A stretch of DNA of 64,000 bases from Nitrospira sp. (GCA_018242685.1 JAFEBM010000049.1:1-64000); one strand, 5' to 3'; shown: positions 1-9,255, counted from the first letter of the stretch. Translations and numbers: made by a program. The notes: generated by a model from the sequence alone, not told the origin.

Positions 1-343
1 CAATAACTATAGGCTTAGCTATAACAGTGCGTAAATCCGCACTGCACGAAATACTTGTGGTGCCCCAGAGTCCAACGGAGAGGTTCGGAATGGCGTGAGC
101 GAATCGTTGTACGGGGGTCTCTACATTGAGAACGCATGAGATGAAAGGAAACGAGCCAGCCTACCTCTCACTTTGACTTGGGCGCGCTGAGGAACCGATG
201 GTAGCAGTTTTGGCCCTAGCCAACCATCCCCCTTCGGGCCAGAGACAGCTGTACTTATACGTATGCATAGGGCCTAATGGCCTTATATCTATTTAGGCTG
301 ATGCCTTTACAACTTTCAGATCAGCATGCATGGAAGTCCTGTA
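1..343. other. Leading intergenic stretch, no gene recognised
   Basis: No convincing reading frame is seen on either strand. Several short inverted repeats occur, for example around the GGCCC / GGGCC pair near 211-241, so a small RNA is possible, but I could match no tmRNA, 6S, SRP or RNase P signature. It lies downstream of the small minus-strand gene at 344-520. Confidence 0.4.
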
Positions 344-520
344 TCATCCGAGATACCGGCCGTATAGGAAAGCCACAAACTGCTTCGCCCCGCGCATCCG
401 GTTTTTAACATTCTCCTCGGCGACACCGGTCTGTTGCAGTTGTTGTTCAAACCGAATCAGTGCATCCTTCAATTCTTTTCTCAATTCTCGCTCGATCACT
501 CGGTCCAGTACGCTTGGCAT
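344..520 (-). CDS. Small uncharacterised protein, 58 aa
   Basis: A 58-codon minus-strand frame begins MPSVLDRVIERELRKELKDA and ends FLYGRYLG. It is below the usual 60-residue cut-off. A strong Shine-Dalgarno (GGGGAGGA) sits a few bases before the ATG, which is the main reason to believe it. The protein is highly charged, with a predicted amphipathic helix rich in Glu, Lys, Arg and Gln and a hydrophobic C-terminal patch (FVAFLYGRYLG). No family is recognised. It lies 166 bp downstream of the large unknown gene at 687-2477 on the same strand, separated from it by a perfect hairpin, so it may have its own promoter. The longer plus-strand frame over the same bases is taken to be its shadow. Confidence 0.6.
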   Translation of the reverse strand: MPSVLDRVIERELRKELKDALIRFEQQLQQTGVAEENVKNRMRGAKQFVAFLYGRYLG

Positions 521-578
521 ATCTTCCTCCCCGATTGATAAACTAGACTCCGACCGGTCACTCCCTTGCCTGTACGAC

Positions 579-611
579 AGAATTCCCGGACGGCGACCGT
601 CCGGGAATTCT
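579..611. terminator. Perfect 15-bp hairpin, possible terminator
   Basis: The arms AGAATTCCCGGACGG and CCGTCCGGGAATTCT pair perfectly around a 3-base loop. It falls between the unknown gene ending at 687 and the small gene starting at 520, both minus strand. Neither side has a clear T-run, so it is an atypical rho-independent terminator or a processing or protein-binding site. Confidence 0.5.
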
Positions 612-686
612 ATAGGAATTTCAAGTTACAAGCCAGTTCTCATGCGGGAGAAGACCCGGGAACACCATCCAAGCCTGTACGCAGGC

Positions 687-2477
687 CTACAATCGTCCAG
701 CGTGAAAAAGCGTAAGGCCTGGTTTAACTCTGGCCTTCGGCAGGATCGTCTTATGCATGAGAACGGTCGGGAGAGATGCAACTGATTGCTCCCAATACAC
801 CAGCAACCGTGACCGCTCCTGCGTCAGCAGCTCTCCTAGCTGAGCCGGGCCAACAACAAAGGCTTCACCACCTCGCCGTAACAGTTGACTCAATCGCGTG
901 ACGATCGTTCTCATGACCGTTGAAGACTCAAACGAGTCATATGGCAGCCACTGATAAATCAGGTCATAGGGTTGGCAGTTTGTCAGGAGCTCTCCACCCG
1001 TATCCTCGGCCACCATTCGAATTCGTTGCAGCCAATCCCACCGTTGCACCTCAGCACATTGCGTCCAGAGCTGCTGAGCCTGACGCTGTGCATAGGCAAA
1101 ATAGCGGACATTCACGGTATAGTCACGTGGTCGGTCAAAGAGAATACAAGTAGAAATGACGGTATCGCCGTTGGCGATGAGCACACGCTCTGCCTGCGAT
1201 CGTAGCCGTCCAACCTCTCGATCCTGTTCGCCGAGATCGTCGAGATAGTCCGCAACAAAGGATTGGGCGGCGAGTTCGCCGATCTCCCTGTCGTCTTCGG
1301 GAAACAAGGGCACCGACTCGAAGGCCTCGGCAGGAGAAATCCTCGGAATTCCCGGCACGAATACCATACGCCAATCGACCGGACTGACCGGACATTCACC
1401 AGGCGGCGACGGCCTGAGCAGGAGATCAGGATTCAACGGCAAGGTTAATTCCGTTCCACGATCTTTCAAAATCAACAGCCTGCCTTCGACACGGAGGTCA
1501 CGATCCAACGGGAGTACACGACGGCCGATCGAACTGACGTATGGCAGGCCGGCAGGATCTTCACAAAGCGTAGCCTTTTGAACAATCCCATTTTTTACAG
1601 TCAGACACAACCCTTGACTCTCATCAAAATACCGAACGGGAGGATGTCGGGCCGGCAGCCAGACCACAAGATGAGAGGTTGAAGGATTCATGAAAGCTGT
1701 AAATGGACCCTCGTCATCTAACGGCTGAGGTGTGAAAAATCCGCTGAACAGGCGAAAAGCTGCCTCAGATGGATACGTAGGAACCCCACGATACCGTAAG
1801 GCTCTCGGAGTAGCTTGTCCCTTGTTTTGATCGTCATACAATCCGCGAATCAGCTCGAACACCGCTGAGCCCGTCCCCGGCAATAACGATTTGAACAGCT
1901 CGACCACCGGGAGAAAGTCAATCTGGTCCCACTGCATGGCTCCCATGCAGGCCATGAAGCGCATCGTTTCAAATCCCCCGCCATTCAAAACATACAATGT
2001 GTCTTTTCGCTGTCGAATCGTAGCCATCCCTTTGGGATCAATAGCAAGATCCTCATCGCGATAGAACCACCGCACCTCCTCAATGGGTACTCGCAACGCC
2101 CCGGCAGCCATGGCGCGAAGATCATCAGGAGTGATCCGTTGCCAATCGGGCCTTGATGCGAGATTCAGCTTGGTTTCATTCACCAACCCACAGGGCTTAA
2201 TCCCGATCCATCGCCCCCAATCAAGCCGGACTCGCGCTCGCCTCAGAAAGACGGTCCCGACGCCGGTCGACTCCCATTCGCACTCATGCAAGGGATGCCC
2301 CACCGGGTCGGTTTCAAGAAAGCGTCGTCCATCAGGCCGATAAAAAACGAGGTGCCCGTTTGGAAACGTTTCAACGTGTCCGCCGACCTTGTCGAAGGAC
2401 TCAGCGAGTGTGCGGGTGGAAGGAAACCGGAGATGGCCGGGAGTGTTCAGGGCAAATGCAATGGTGTCCGAGGGCAT
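687..2477 (-). CDS. Uncharacterised 596-aa protein, possible C-terminal methyltransferase-like region
   Basis: The product is not confidently recognised. There is no signal peptide or membrane segment, so it is probably cytoplasmic. The last ~150 residues contain a pattern seen in class I methyltransferases: a DLIYQWLPYDSF stretch followed by an LLRRGGEAFVVGP strand (compare the 'post-motif II ... RpGG' segment). No intact glycine-rich SAM motif I is seen, so this is only a hint. The N-terminal half has many short beta-like stretches with Trp, Pro and Arg. The start ATG lies directly against the stop of proA (zero bases between), which indicates co-transcription and probably translational coupling. 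No proline-synthesis role can be inferred from that alone. Confidence 0.75.
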   Translation of the reverse strand: MPSDTIAFALNTPGHLRFPSTRTLAESFDKVGGHVETFPNGHLVFYRPDGRRFLETDPVGHPLHECEWESTGVGTVFLRRARVRLDWGRWIGIKPCGLVNETKLNLASRPDWQRITPDDLRAMAAGALRVPIEEVRWFYRDEDLAIDPKGMATIRQRKDTLYVLNGGGFETMRFMACMGAMQWDQIDFLPVVELFKSLLPGTGSAVFELIRGLYDDQNKGQATPRALRYRGVPTYPSEAAFRLFSGFFTPQPLDDEGPFTAFMNPSTSHLVVWLPARHPPVRYFDESQGLCLTVKNGIVQKATLCEDPAGLPYVSSIGRRVLPLDRDLRVEGRLLILKDRGTELTLPLNPDLLLRPSPPGECPVSPVDWRMVFVPGIPRISPAEAFESVPLFPEDDREIGELAAQSFVADYLDDLGEQDREVGRLRSQAERVLIANGDTVISTCILFDRPRDYTVNVRYFAYAQRQAQQLWTQCAEVQRWDWLQRIRMVAEDTGGELLTNCQPYDLIYQWLPYDSFESSTVMRTIVTRLSQLLRRGGEAFVVGPAQLGELLTQERSRLLVYWEQSVASLPTVLMHKTILPKARVKPGLTLFHAGRL

Positions 2478-3803
2478 TCACTCGCGGAGCTGGCCGCTCC
2501 CCAAGACAATGAATTTCGAGCAGGTTAACTCGTCCAACCCCATGGGGCCCCGTGCATGAATGCGCGAGGTACTGATACCGATTTCGGCTCCCAGGCCGAA
2601 CTGATACCCGTCGTTCAGTCGAGTAGAGGCGTTCACAAGCACGGCACCGGCATCAACCTCTTTGAGAAACCGCATCGCACGCCCGTAATCCGACGTCACG
2701 ATCGCTTCCGTGTGCCTCGATCCATACTGCGCGATGTGTTCCATCGCTTCATCCATATTCTTCACGATTTTCACGGCCAGAATCAGGTCAAGAAACTCCC
2801 TGCCGTAATCCTGTTCGCTTGCAGGCTTGGCCTCAGAAATCAATTGGCAGGTCTTTGGACAGCCACGAATCTCTACGTTGGCCGTGCTGAAGCTTCGAGC
2901 AAGCTTGGGCAACAGAACCCGCGCGACCGACTGGTGGACCAGCAGGGTTTCCATTGCGTTGCAAGTGGACGGTCGCTGCGCTTTGGCGTTGACACAAATG
3001 GCCTCCGCCATCGCCGAATCCGCGTCGGCATCGACATAGATATGGCACACGCCTGCGTCATGCTTCACGACCGGAATCGTCGAGTGCTCCGCGATGAGTT
3101 TCATCAGCGATTCCCCGCCACGCGGAATGATCAAGTCGATGAACCGATCCTGCTTGAGCAACACCGGCACCACCTCACGATCTGCACGGTCGACGAATGT
3201 GATCGCGCCGGGTGGAACACCGGATTTTTCCGATGCTTCAGCCAGCACAGCGGCAATCATCGTATTGGACTGAATCGCCTCGCTGCCGCCTCGCAACACA
3301 CAGACGTTGCCCGATTTCAGACAGAGAGCCGCTGAATCCGCCGTCACATTGGGACGCGATTCATAAATGATTCCGATCACTCCAATGGGCACACGTACCC
3401 GCCCGACCTTCATCCCGTTGGGCCTCGTCCACATAGCGGACATCATTCCTACAGGATCGGGCAACTTCGCCACTTCGCGAATGCCGGCTGCCATTTCAGC
3501 GATCCGCTTCTCGGTCAATCGCAAGCGATCTGCCATCGCCTTCTTCGCAGCCGTAGTTCCAAACGCCTTCAAATCTTGTTCATTCGCTGCGAAAAGCTCG
3601 TCCGACTTCGCCTCGAGTGCCTCCGCCATGGCAAAGAGTGCGTGATCCTTGGTCGCTGTCGGCAGGGACGCCAATCTCCTCGACGCCTGTTTGGCCTTGG
3701 AAACCAGCTCCAAAACATACTCCAAAACAGGCAGCGGCTTGGACTCGACAATCTTCTGATCTGAGGCGATCTTGTCGAGAGGTTCCACGCTTCGCACCAA
3801 CAA
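2478..3803 (-). CDS. proA: Gamma-glutamyl phosphate reductase
   Basis: It catalyses NADPH-dependent reduction of L-glutamyl-5-phosphate to glutamate-5-semialdehyde, the second step of proline synthesis, in the cytoplasm. At 441 aa it is about 20 residues longer than typical ProA; the extra part is at the N-terminus and no internal Met fits better. The nucleophilic cysteine is Cys281 in the aldehyde-dehydrogenase-fold motif QRPSTCNAMET. The conserved segments GVIGIIYESRPNVTAD (near 141) and VLRGGSEAIQSN (near 169) are present. proB is not in the window. The next gene downstream is the unknown 596-aa protein, abutting with no gap. Confidence 0.96.
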   Translation of the reverse strand: MLVRSVEPLDKIASDQKIVESKPLPVLEYVLELVSKAKQASRRLASLPTATKDHALFAMAEALEAKSDELFAANEQDLKAFGTTAAKKAMADRLRLTEKRIAEMAAGIREVAKLPDPVGMMSAMWTRPNGMKVGRVRVPIGVIGIIYESRPNVTADSAALCLKSGNVCVLRGGSEAIQSNTMIAAVLAEASEKSGVPPGAITFVDRADREVVPVLLKQDRFIDLIIPRGGESLMKLIAEHSTIPVVKHDAGVCHIYVDADADSAMAEAICVNAKAQRPSTCNAMETLLVHQSVARVLLPKLARSFSTANVEIRGCPKTCQLISEAKPASEQDYGREFLDLILAVKIVKNMDEAMEHIAQYGSRHTEAIVTSDYGRAMRFLKEVDAGAVLVNASTRLNDGYQFGLGAEIGISTSRIHARGPMGLDELTCSKFIVLGSGQLRE

Positions 3804-3925
3804 TTCAACAACCTGGGATTAATGGTTGACAATACCGTGTGGGCAAGAGACGGGTCAAGAGTCTGGTCCTAGCATTCCGTAGCAGCCCGAAGCGTAGGCA
3901 ATAGTCGATGCCGACCTTGCATGAC

Positions 3926-4642
3926 CTACGGTGTCGCTTCCGGTGGAGGAGGATCCGCACCAGGTTCTTGTGGCGAGATCGGAGGCGTCGGCGGAGGCGA
4001 GCCAGTCAGATTTATCGCGTCGCCTGAAGCATTCATCTCTTCCGAATCAATTGATTGGTCATGTGAGCTCGGTTCCACTGGAACGATCGGCTGATCACGT
4101 ATGGTTGGCTGTGGAGGAATTGCAAACGGTCTGGCAACAGGCCTCGCCATCGTTACCAGAGAGGGATTCGGATATTGGAATACCCAATCGTAGTGGGTCG
4201 GCTTTCCCTCAAAATGGCGCACTGCCAGCGGGAAATTACCTTGCTTGATCGGTTTACCTCTGCTCTTGCTTCGGACGCCCATGATGCCTCCCGTGGGCGC
4301 CCGCAGCAATTCCCACTCACTGCGTCCCACCGGATCGAGATAGACCTTTCTGAGAAAGGGCTTGGGCGGCCTCGTGAGTTCAGTCAGTGTTTGCGGGTAT
4401 ACCTCACCAGGTACAACCCTTCCAGCCTTTGCGTTGGCCGAGTAGAGAGCCAGGGCCGTTTGAATTTCTATTCCCTTGGCCAGCAAATCTGCTTCAAGTT
4501 CTCGTTGCACCATCGTCTTCCACTGTCGGGCGGCCACCGTCATGGCAAGCCCCATAAGAGTGATGACGATCATCACCATGAGGTACGAGAACCCTGTTTC
4601 TTGCCGCCTCAGCGAGCCAAGAGGCTCCACCTTATTCCTCAC
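3926..4642 (-). CDS. Type II secretion pseudopilin-like protein
   Basis: 238 aa. The N-terminus carries a type III (prepilin) signal, a basic leader followed by G/FSYLMVMIVITLMGLAM, so it should be cut by a prepilin peptidase and sit in the inner membrane. The usual Glu at +5 is replaced by Met, as in some minor pseudopilins. The middle part (PKPFLRKVYLDPVGRSEW) resembles the GspG/GspH-like 'PxDPWG' region. The last ~70 residues are rich in Pro, Ser and Glu and look disordered. It is the last gene of the secretion operon, and its start overlaps the stop of the PilP-like gene by 4 bases (ATGA). It is most likely a minor pseudopilin. Confidence 0.8.
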   Translation of the reverse strand: MRNKVEPLGSLRRQETGFSYLMVMIVITLMGLAMTVAARQWKTMVQRELEADLLAKGIEIQTALALYSANAKAGRVVPGEVYPQTLTELTRPPKPFLRKVYLDPVGRSEWELLRAPTGGIMGVRSKSRGKPIKQGNFPLAVRHFEGKPTHYDWVFQYPNPSLVTMARPVARPFAIPPQPTIRDQPIVPVEPSSHDQSIDSEEMNASGDAINLTGSPPPTPPISPQEPGADPPPPEATP

Positions 4643-5262
4643 TCCTGACCCGTGGCTTCTTCTGTTGGTTCTTCTACTGGTGCTTCCGATGATTCTTCCG
4701 ACAACGACACCGTTTGATCCATATGGGTACCGGTGTTTTGGATGGTCACGCTTTCAGAACTGATCGCCTTGAGGATCAGATGGTCGTCGACACGGTCACC
4801 GACCTTGAGCACCAACACCTCATCATCCTTCCTGAGTACCGCAATATCCGTATTTTTCAGGCGCCCCTCGCCCACGCGAAGAAATCCCAGGTATCGATAC
4901 TGCTCTAATTCCAACTCATCCTTTTGTTGCGCCAAGGGCTCGGCTGAGGCCGAACCCGGCTGGTTCCCAGAGGCTAAGACATTCCCGGCTGCGAGCGTCC
5001 CATCTGGACGGGGCGCGGAAAAAATGTTTCGAGGCGCTGTGAAGGTCGCTTGACGTTGAAGACCCGTTGATGCAAGCAAATCGAGATTGACGCGCAAACC
5101 TGTTCCCCTCGTCTCCACAAGTCGCCCCGCGGCCAGATGACCTGTGACATTCGTGAGCGGAACACGAACAGGTTCCTGCAGCAGCCGCCATTGCCACACA
5201 GCCAGTCCTACCCACAGAAAGATAAGCGAGGCAGCAAGAATCGTCTTCTTTTTCGCATCCAT
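4639..5262 (-). CDS. PilP/GspC-like periplasmic alignment protein
   Basis: 207 aa with one N-terminal membrane segment (residues ~8-25) and a periplasmic remainder. The C-terminal domain, with YRYLGFLRVGEGRLKNTDIA and VLKVGDRVDDHLILKAISSE, has the small beta-domain pattern of the PilP/GspC 'homology region', which links the inner-membrane platform to the secretin. It is followed by an acidic Glu/Ser-rich tail. It lies 2 bp after the PilO-like gene and overlaps the following pseudopilin by 4 bp. Identification is by position and fold-like pattern, not by a diagnostic motif. Confidence 0.7.
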   Translation of the reverse strand: MDAKKKTILAASLIFLWVGLAVWQWRLLQEPVRVPLTNVTGHLAAGRLVETRGTGLRVNLDLLASTGLQRQATFTAPRNIFSAPRPDGTLAAGNVLASGNQPGSASAEPLAQQKDELELEQYRYLGFLRVGEGRLKNTDIAVLRKDDEVLVLKVGDRVDDHLILKAISSESVTIQNTGTHMDQTVSLSEESSEAPVEEPTEEATGQE

Positions 5263-5264
5263 GA

Positions 5265-5840
5265 CTACTGTGCTGGTCCCAACCGACTAGACGCACCGGC
5301 ATCGGCGCGAAGGTACGTCGCAATCATAATATTGAACGTCAACAGCGCGTCTTGCGTGCCTCCGGACCGAGTCAGCTCAAGATCCTCGATAAACACCAAC
5401 TCATCCGCTGTCTCGAGACCATAGATGAATCGCCGAAGATCCTCGTATCGCCCGGTCATCGGCCCCTGTAACAACCCTTTCCTCGTATTCGCAACGAGAG
5501 TAGGCTCGGTCTTATAGGACAACGCCGGCAAGGTGACACGATCACGCTTCGCTTCATCTGAAATCCCCAGCGCTAACGGAGTAAAGTCGCGCTCCGCGGG
5601 AAGCACCGCCCATACTCGGCTCAAGTCTTCTTTCGCTTTTCTTGCTTCTCGATGAAACATCAACGCCTGTCGAGCGGCGGCCCATTCGTTCTCCAGACGA
5701 TCTCGGCTCACCTGAGCTTTTTTCACACCGAGATCCTGGGCGAGCAACAGCATGAAAAGAAGACCCAGAGTGACTCCCGCCCATGGGAGCAAGGGTGCAA
5801 AGGGGTGCTGCCAGAGAAAGAGCAGGCGGGCTTTCACCAT
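5265..5840 (-). CDS. PilO/GspM-like inner-membrane protein
   Basis: 191 aa: a short cytoplasmic N-terminus, one membrane helix (near residues 15-37), a charged coiled-coil stretch (~40-80), then a ferredoxin-like periplasmic region ending in LLTFNIMIATYLRA, typical of PilO, where a final beta strand follows a region on YEDLRRFIYGLETADELVFI. It forms the assembly platform with the PilN-like protein. Its gene starts directly after the PilN-like stop with no spacing. Confidence 0.78.
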   Translation of the reverse strand: MVKARLLFLWQHPFAPLLPWAGVTLGLLFMLLLAQDLGVKKAQVSRDRLENEWAAARQALMFHREARKAKEDLSRVWAVLPAERDFTPLALGISDEAKRDRVTLPALSYKTEPTLVANTRKGLLQGPMTGRYEDLRRFIYGLETADELVFIEDLELTRSGGTQDALLTFNIMIATYLRADAGASSRLGPAQ

Positions 5841-6470
5841 TCAAGTTCCTTCGCGGCGGTACTGCAATGTGACGTCGAATTCCACCAACCCGTTCGGCCC
5901 AACACGATGCTGCGCCAAGATCGGGTTCTTAAATGTCGCGTGATCTTGGAATCCGACGGTGAAGGCAGTGATGTCTTCGAGGCTCATAGCCGTTCCCGTG
6001 AGTCGAAGCATAGTGCCGGTTTGATCAAGACGAACGCTGTTGAGCGCAAGACGTGAAGGGATCGCCCGTTCCAATTCGGTCAGAAACGTTGTCCACGAAA
6101 ATGTTCTTTTTTCAAGCAGCTGGTTGGCTAACTCGACCTCAAGGGGCAGTCTCTTCAACGCCTCTTCCGACAAATCAATGCCTTCATGCCTGGCCTCTGC
6201 AACCAAGTCTAGATCCTGTTGCCGTATTCGATCCAGTTCTGCTTGGATGGTTAAAGATGCTTGATACGTGAGAATCGCTTGCCTGAGGTTCCAACAGATT
6301 CCTATCACAAGCAGGACACAGCTGCCGATCAAGAGCAATCGAAGCGGGACAACCACCGGCCGATACCGGAGGCTCAGGTTTATCTGGAACTGACCATCGG
6401 TGTCGCGCAGTAATGAAATCGACCTGAGTGGTTCAAAGAGTCTAGCGACTGCGGAACTCATGATCGCCAT
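5841..6470 (-). CDS. PilN/GspL-C-like inner-membrane protein
   Basis: 209 aa. The N-terminal cytoplasmic tail contains FQINLSLRYRP, which resembles the conserved PilN 'INLLP' PilM-binding segment. A membrane helix (~45-65) and a coiled coil follow, then a domain with the PilN pattern SWTTFLTELERAIPSRLALNSV and a final LVEFDVTLQYRRE strand. In pilus and type II systems this protein binds PilM inside the cell and PilO in the periplasm. It starts 1 bp after the PilM-like stop. Confidence 0.8.
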   Translation of the reverse strand: MAIMSSAVARLFEPLRSISLLRDTDGQFQINLSLRYRPVVVPLRLLLIGSCVLLVIGICWNLRQAILTYQASLTIQAELDRIRQQDLDLVAEARHEGIDLSEEALKRLPLEVELANQLLEKRTFSWTTFLTELERAIPSRLALNSVRLDQTGTMLRLTGTAMSLEDITAFTVGFQDHATFKNPILAQHRVGPNGLVEFDVTLQYRREGT

Positions 6471-6471
6471 G

Positions 6472-7467
6472 CTAGAGCACCCCAGCCATCGCAGCCAACG
6501 ATGTCATCCCTCGATGGCTCCCTTTGTTCACTCGACCAAAGGCCTCAACTGATTCCCAACCTAGTTGTTCGACGGACAGTCTGAGCTCTGCCTCAATCGA
6601 TTTTTGAAAGGCCGAAATGTCCCCGTCTGCACAAATCACGGCTTCCTTCACGACCGCTGAGGGATGTTGTTGTTGACAGATCTCCACCGATGCACAGCAT
6701 TCCTCAAGAATCTTGTTCAGCATATCGGTCTTCGCAAGCGCTTCAGTCGCCTCGGCCCCCAACAGCTTACATCGGTAGAACAGCAAGCGCCCTCGTTGAC
6801 AAATCATGGTCGTCAAGGCTCGATCCGATACGTTGACCCACAGACACTCTCGGCTTCGCCAATGAGATCCACCTAAAGCCCTTCTCCATAGGTCAAAGAT
6901 CCGTAGGCTCGTGACCCCTACCTCTTGAGGGAACAACCCCACAGATTCACACAGTGACTCGTACTGCTTCAGCACCGATTCCTGGGCCATCACCGTCAGT
7001 ACAGTATAGGCTGGCCCGTTGCCTTCCGAGCGATCATGCAAGACCTGAAACAAGACCTTCGCGCCGCTCAGCGGGAATAGTTGCTCCTGACTAAGCCGCC
7101 AGCGTATCAATGCGTCGCGTTCCTCACGCCTGACAGGAAGCTGCTCAAGGTGCAGGACTGTCGCTCTAACCGCCGTGTCAGGCAGTAACACGCCAATCCG
7201 TCGAGGAAGATCAGAGAGGATTGCTCCCCCGACAGCATGATGAACCGAGCCTGAACTTGTCAGGACACGAATCCGATCCGCCAATGCTGAGGGATCGGAT
7301 ACATTCTCCTCCGTCGGAGAGGGTTTGATCATGCCATCGGAAAGCGGGGACATGACGCACATATGTCGGCGCTGTCCACGCCAATTTCGCTCGGTTTCGG
7401 CCCATGCAATCGAGTCGGTTCCGAACTTCAAGCAACGCTGTGGTCGGCTACTGGCCCATTCCCACAT
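6472..7467 (-). CDS. PilM/GspL-like actin-fold protein
   Basis: 331 aa, cytoplasmic. The N-terminus (LKFGTDSIAWAET) resembles the PilM beginning 'GiDiGs..ik', and the C-terminus (FGRVNKGSHRGMTSLAAMAGVL) has the usual 'AaGlAl' ending. The sequence is strongly divergent, so the assignment leans on position: GspE - this gene - PilN - PilO. It should link the secretion ATPase to the inner-membrane platform. It starts 4 bp after the ATPase stop. Confidence 0.72.
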   Translation of the reverse strand: MWEWASSRPQRCLKFGTDSIAWAETERNWRGQRRHMCVMSPLSDGMIKPSPTEENVSDPSALADRIRVLTSSGSVHHAVGGAILSDLPRRIGVLLPDTAVRATVLHLEQLPVRREERDALIRWRLSQEQLFPLSGAKVLFQVLHDRSEGNGPAYTVLTVMAQESVLKQYESLCESVGLFPQEVGVTSLRIFDLWRRALGGSHWRSRECLWVNVSDRALTTMICQRGRLLFYRCKLLGAEATEALAKTDMLNKILEECCASVEICQQQHPSAVVKEAVICADGDISAFQKSIEAELRLSVEQLGWESVEAFGRVNKGSHRGMTSLAAMAGVL

Positions 7468-7471
7468 CGTA

Positions 7472-9199
7472 TTACCCTTCCTCGCTGAACGTCACGCGAT
7501 TGATCTCTCGCAGCGACGTCTCCCCATTCAACACTTTTTTCAGCGCCGACTGCCGCAGCGTAATCATTCCATCGGTCACAGCCCGATACCGGATTTCTGC
7601 AAGAGGCCGTTCGGCATGAATCATCTCTTTGATTTCATCCGTCAAATCGAGGAATTCCGTGATGCATTTTCTTCCTCGGTACCCAGTACCGTGGCATTGT
7701 GGACACCCCTTTCCTTCGTAGAACGGTGTATCCCTGTATTGTTCATAGTCCAATCCTGATTCTTCAATAAGGGCCTGCTGTCCTTTGACTGGAGTCCGAC
7801 ATGACGGACACAGGATTCGGACCAGCCGCTGCGCCAATACACAGTTGAGAGCGGCCAGAAAATTATAGGTATCGATCCCCATCGACGCGAACCGCCCGAT
7901 GACGTCAAAAACATTGTTAGCATGCACCGTCGTCAACACGAGGTGGCCGGTCAAGGCCGATTGGATCGCGATCTGTGCCGTTTCGGCATCTCGAATTTCG
8001 CCGACCATAATCTTGTCCGGATCATGACGGAGTATGGACCGAAGGCCGCGAGCAAACGTAACTCCCTTCTTTTCATTGACGGGGATCTGCACCACTCCCG
8101 AGAGTTGGTATTCAACGGGATCTTCGATCGTAATCAACTTGTCTTCGAGCGTATTCATCTCCGATATCGCGGCGTACAGCGTCGTCGTCTTCCCGCTTCC
8201 TGTCGGCCCCGTCACCAATACCATGCCGTAGGGCCGAGTAATCGCTTTCCGAAATCGCTTCAGATCTTCCGGATTGAACCCGAGCCGCTCGAGCTTCAAA
8301 TCAGACACTCCGGTCGCAATCGAGTCCCGGTCCAATATTCGAATCACGACCGACTCGCCGAAGACGCTCGGCACAATTGAGACACGAAAATCCACGGTCT
8401 TTCGATCCAGTCTCATGCGAAAGCTCCCGTCTTGAGGCACCCGGCGCTCGGCAATATCAAGCTCCGACATGACTTTAAGACGAGAGACTAACGGGGCATG
8501 TAATCGAACATCCAACGGTTCCATGGCAGGAATCAGGATGCCGTCGACCCGAAGTTTGACTTTTGTCGCGCGATCTGCAGCTTCGATATGGATGTCACTT
8601 GCGCGGCGCTGCATCGCACTCAGGAGGATAGAGTCCAACAGCTTCACGGCCGGACTCTGCTCTTCCCCCGCATGATCGAGCGTTGGAATTTCTTCTCCTC
8701 GATCATCTTCTTTCACCAAGATCGACCGATACTCCGCTTCCAACTCACGGAGCGCTTGACTCGATCCCTCACTGCGTTCCAGCGCCGCCAGAATTGCGCT
8801 CTTGGAGCTGACGACTCGATCCAGCGGCTTTCCGATCAGCAGCTCCAGTTCGTCGAACCCGAGCAGGTTTTGCGGGTCGGCGATGGCGATCGTCAATGCT
8901 CCGGAATGCTCAGCGAACGGCACAAAGGGAAATCGCTGCATCAACTTGATCGAGATGGTCTCGTAGTATTGCGGATCGATCCGAAAATCCGTCAACGGAT
9001 CATAGGGGAGATCGTATTGAACGGCCAGGGCATGAGCCAATTGATCCTCCGAGAGGAGTCCTTCACCGATAAGCGTGTGTCCAAAGGCGGCAGCCACTCC
9101 CTTCATTCGACGTAGGACATCCTCCACAGTGCCCTTTGTGAGCATTCCTTGGTCGACCAAGACCTCGGCAAGAGACGGCCTCGCAAGACTACGTGACAT
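7472..9199 (-). CDS. gspE: Type II secretion / pilus assembly ATPase (GspE/PilB family)
   Basis: 575 aa. The N-terminal MshEN-type domain (residues ~1-150) is followed by the RecA-like motor. Walker A is GPTGSGKTTTLYAAI (from residue 331), the Asp box and Walker B region include DPDKIMVGEIRDAETA, and the His box is TGHLVLTTVHAN. The C-terminal tetracysteine zinc site (CPSC ... CPQC, ~470-510) is present, as in GspE/PilB and unlike PilT. It powers pseudopilus growth at the inner membrane. It lies between gspF (56 bp upstream) and the PilM-like gene. A GAGAG sequence precedes the ATG. Confidence 0.95.
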   Translation of the reverse strand: MSRSLARPSLAEVLVDQGMLTKGTVEDVLRRMKGVAAAFGHTLIGEGLLSEDQLAHALAVQYDLPYDPLTDFRIDPQYYETISIKLMQRFPFVPFAEHSGALTIAIADPQNLLGFDELELLIGKPLDRVVSSKSAILAALERSEGSSQALRELEAEYRSILVKEDDRGEEIPTLDHAGEEQSPAVKLLDSILLSAMQRRASDIHIEAADRATKVKLRVDGILIPAMEPLDVRLHAPLVSRLKVMSELDIAERRVPQDGSFRMRLDRKTVDFRVSIVPSVFGESVVIRILDRDSIATGVSDLKLERLGFNPEDLKRFRKAITRPYGMVLVTGPTGSGKTTTLYAAISEMNTLEDKLITIEDPVEYQLSGVVQIPVNEKKGVTFARGLRSILRHDPDKIMVGEIRDAETAQIAIQSALTGHLVLTTVHANNVFDVIGRFASMGIDTYNFLAALNCVLAQRLVRILCPSCRTPVKGQQALIEESGLDYEQYRDTPFYEGKGCPQCHGTGYRGRKCITEFLDLTDEIKEMIHAERPLAEIRYRAVTDGMITLRQSALKKVLNGETSLREINRVTFSEEG

Positions 9200-9255
9200 A
9201 GACGATCTCTCTCATCATCATATCCTCGTCACCCTCAGATCCCACTTCTCTTCCT

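Noticed and set aside
330..785. Plus-strand frame of 151 codons
   Set aside because: It is antisense to the small gene at 344-520, which has a strong ribosome site, crosses the perfect hairpin and the end of the next gene, and has no ribosome site of its own.
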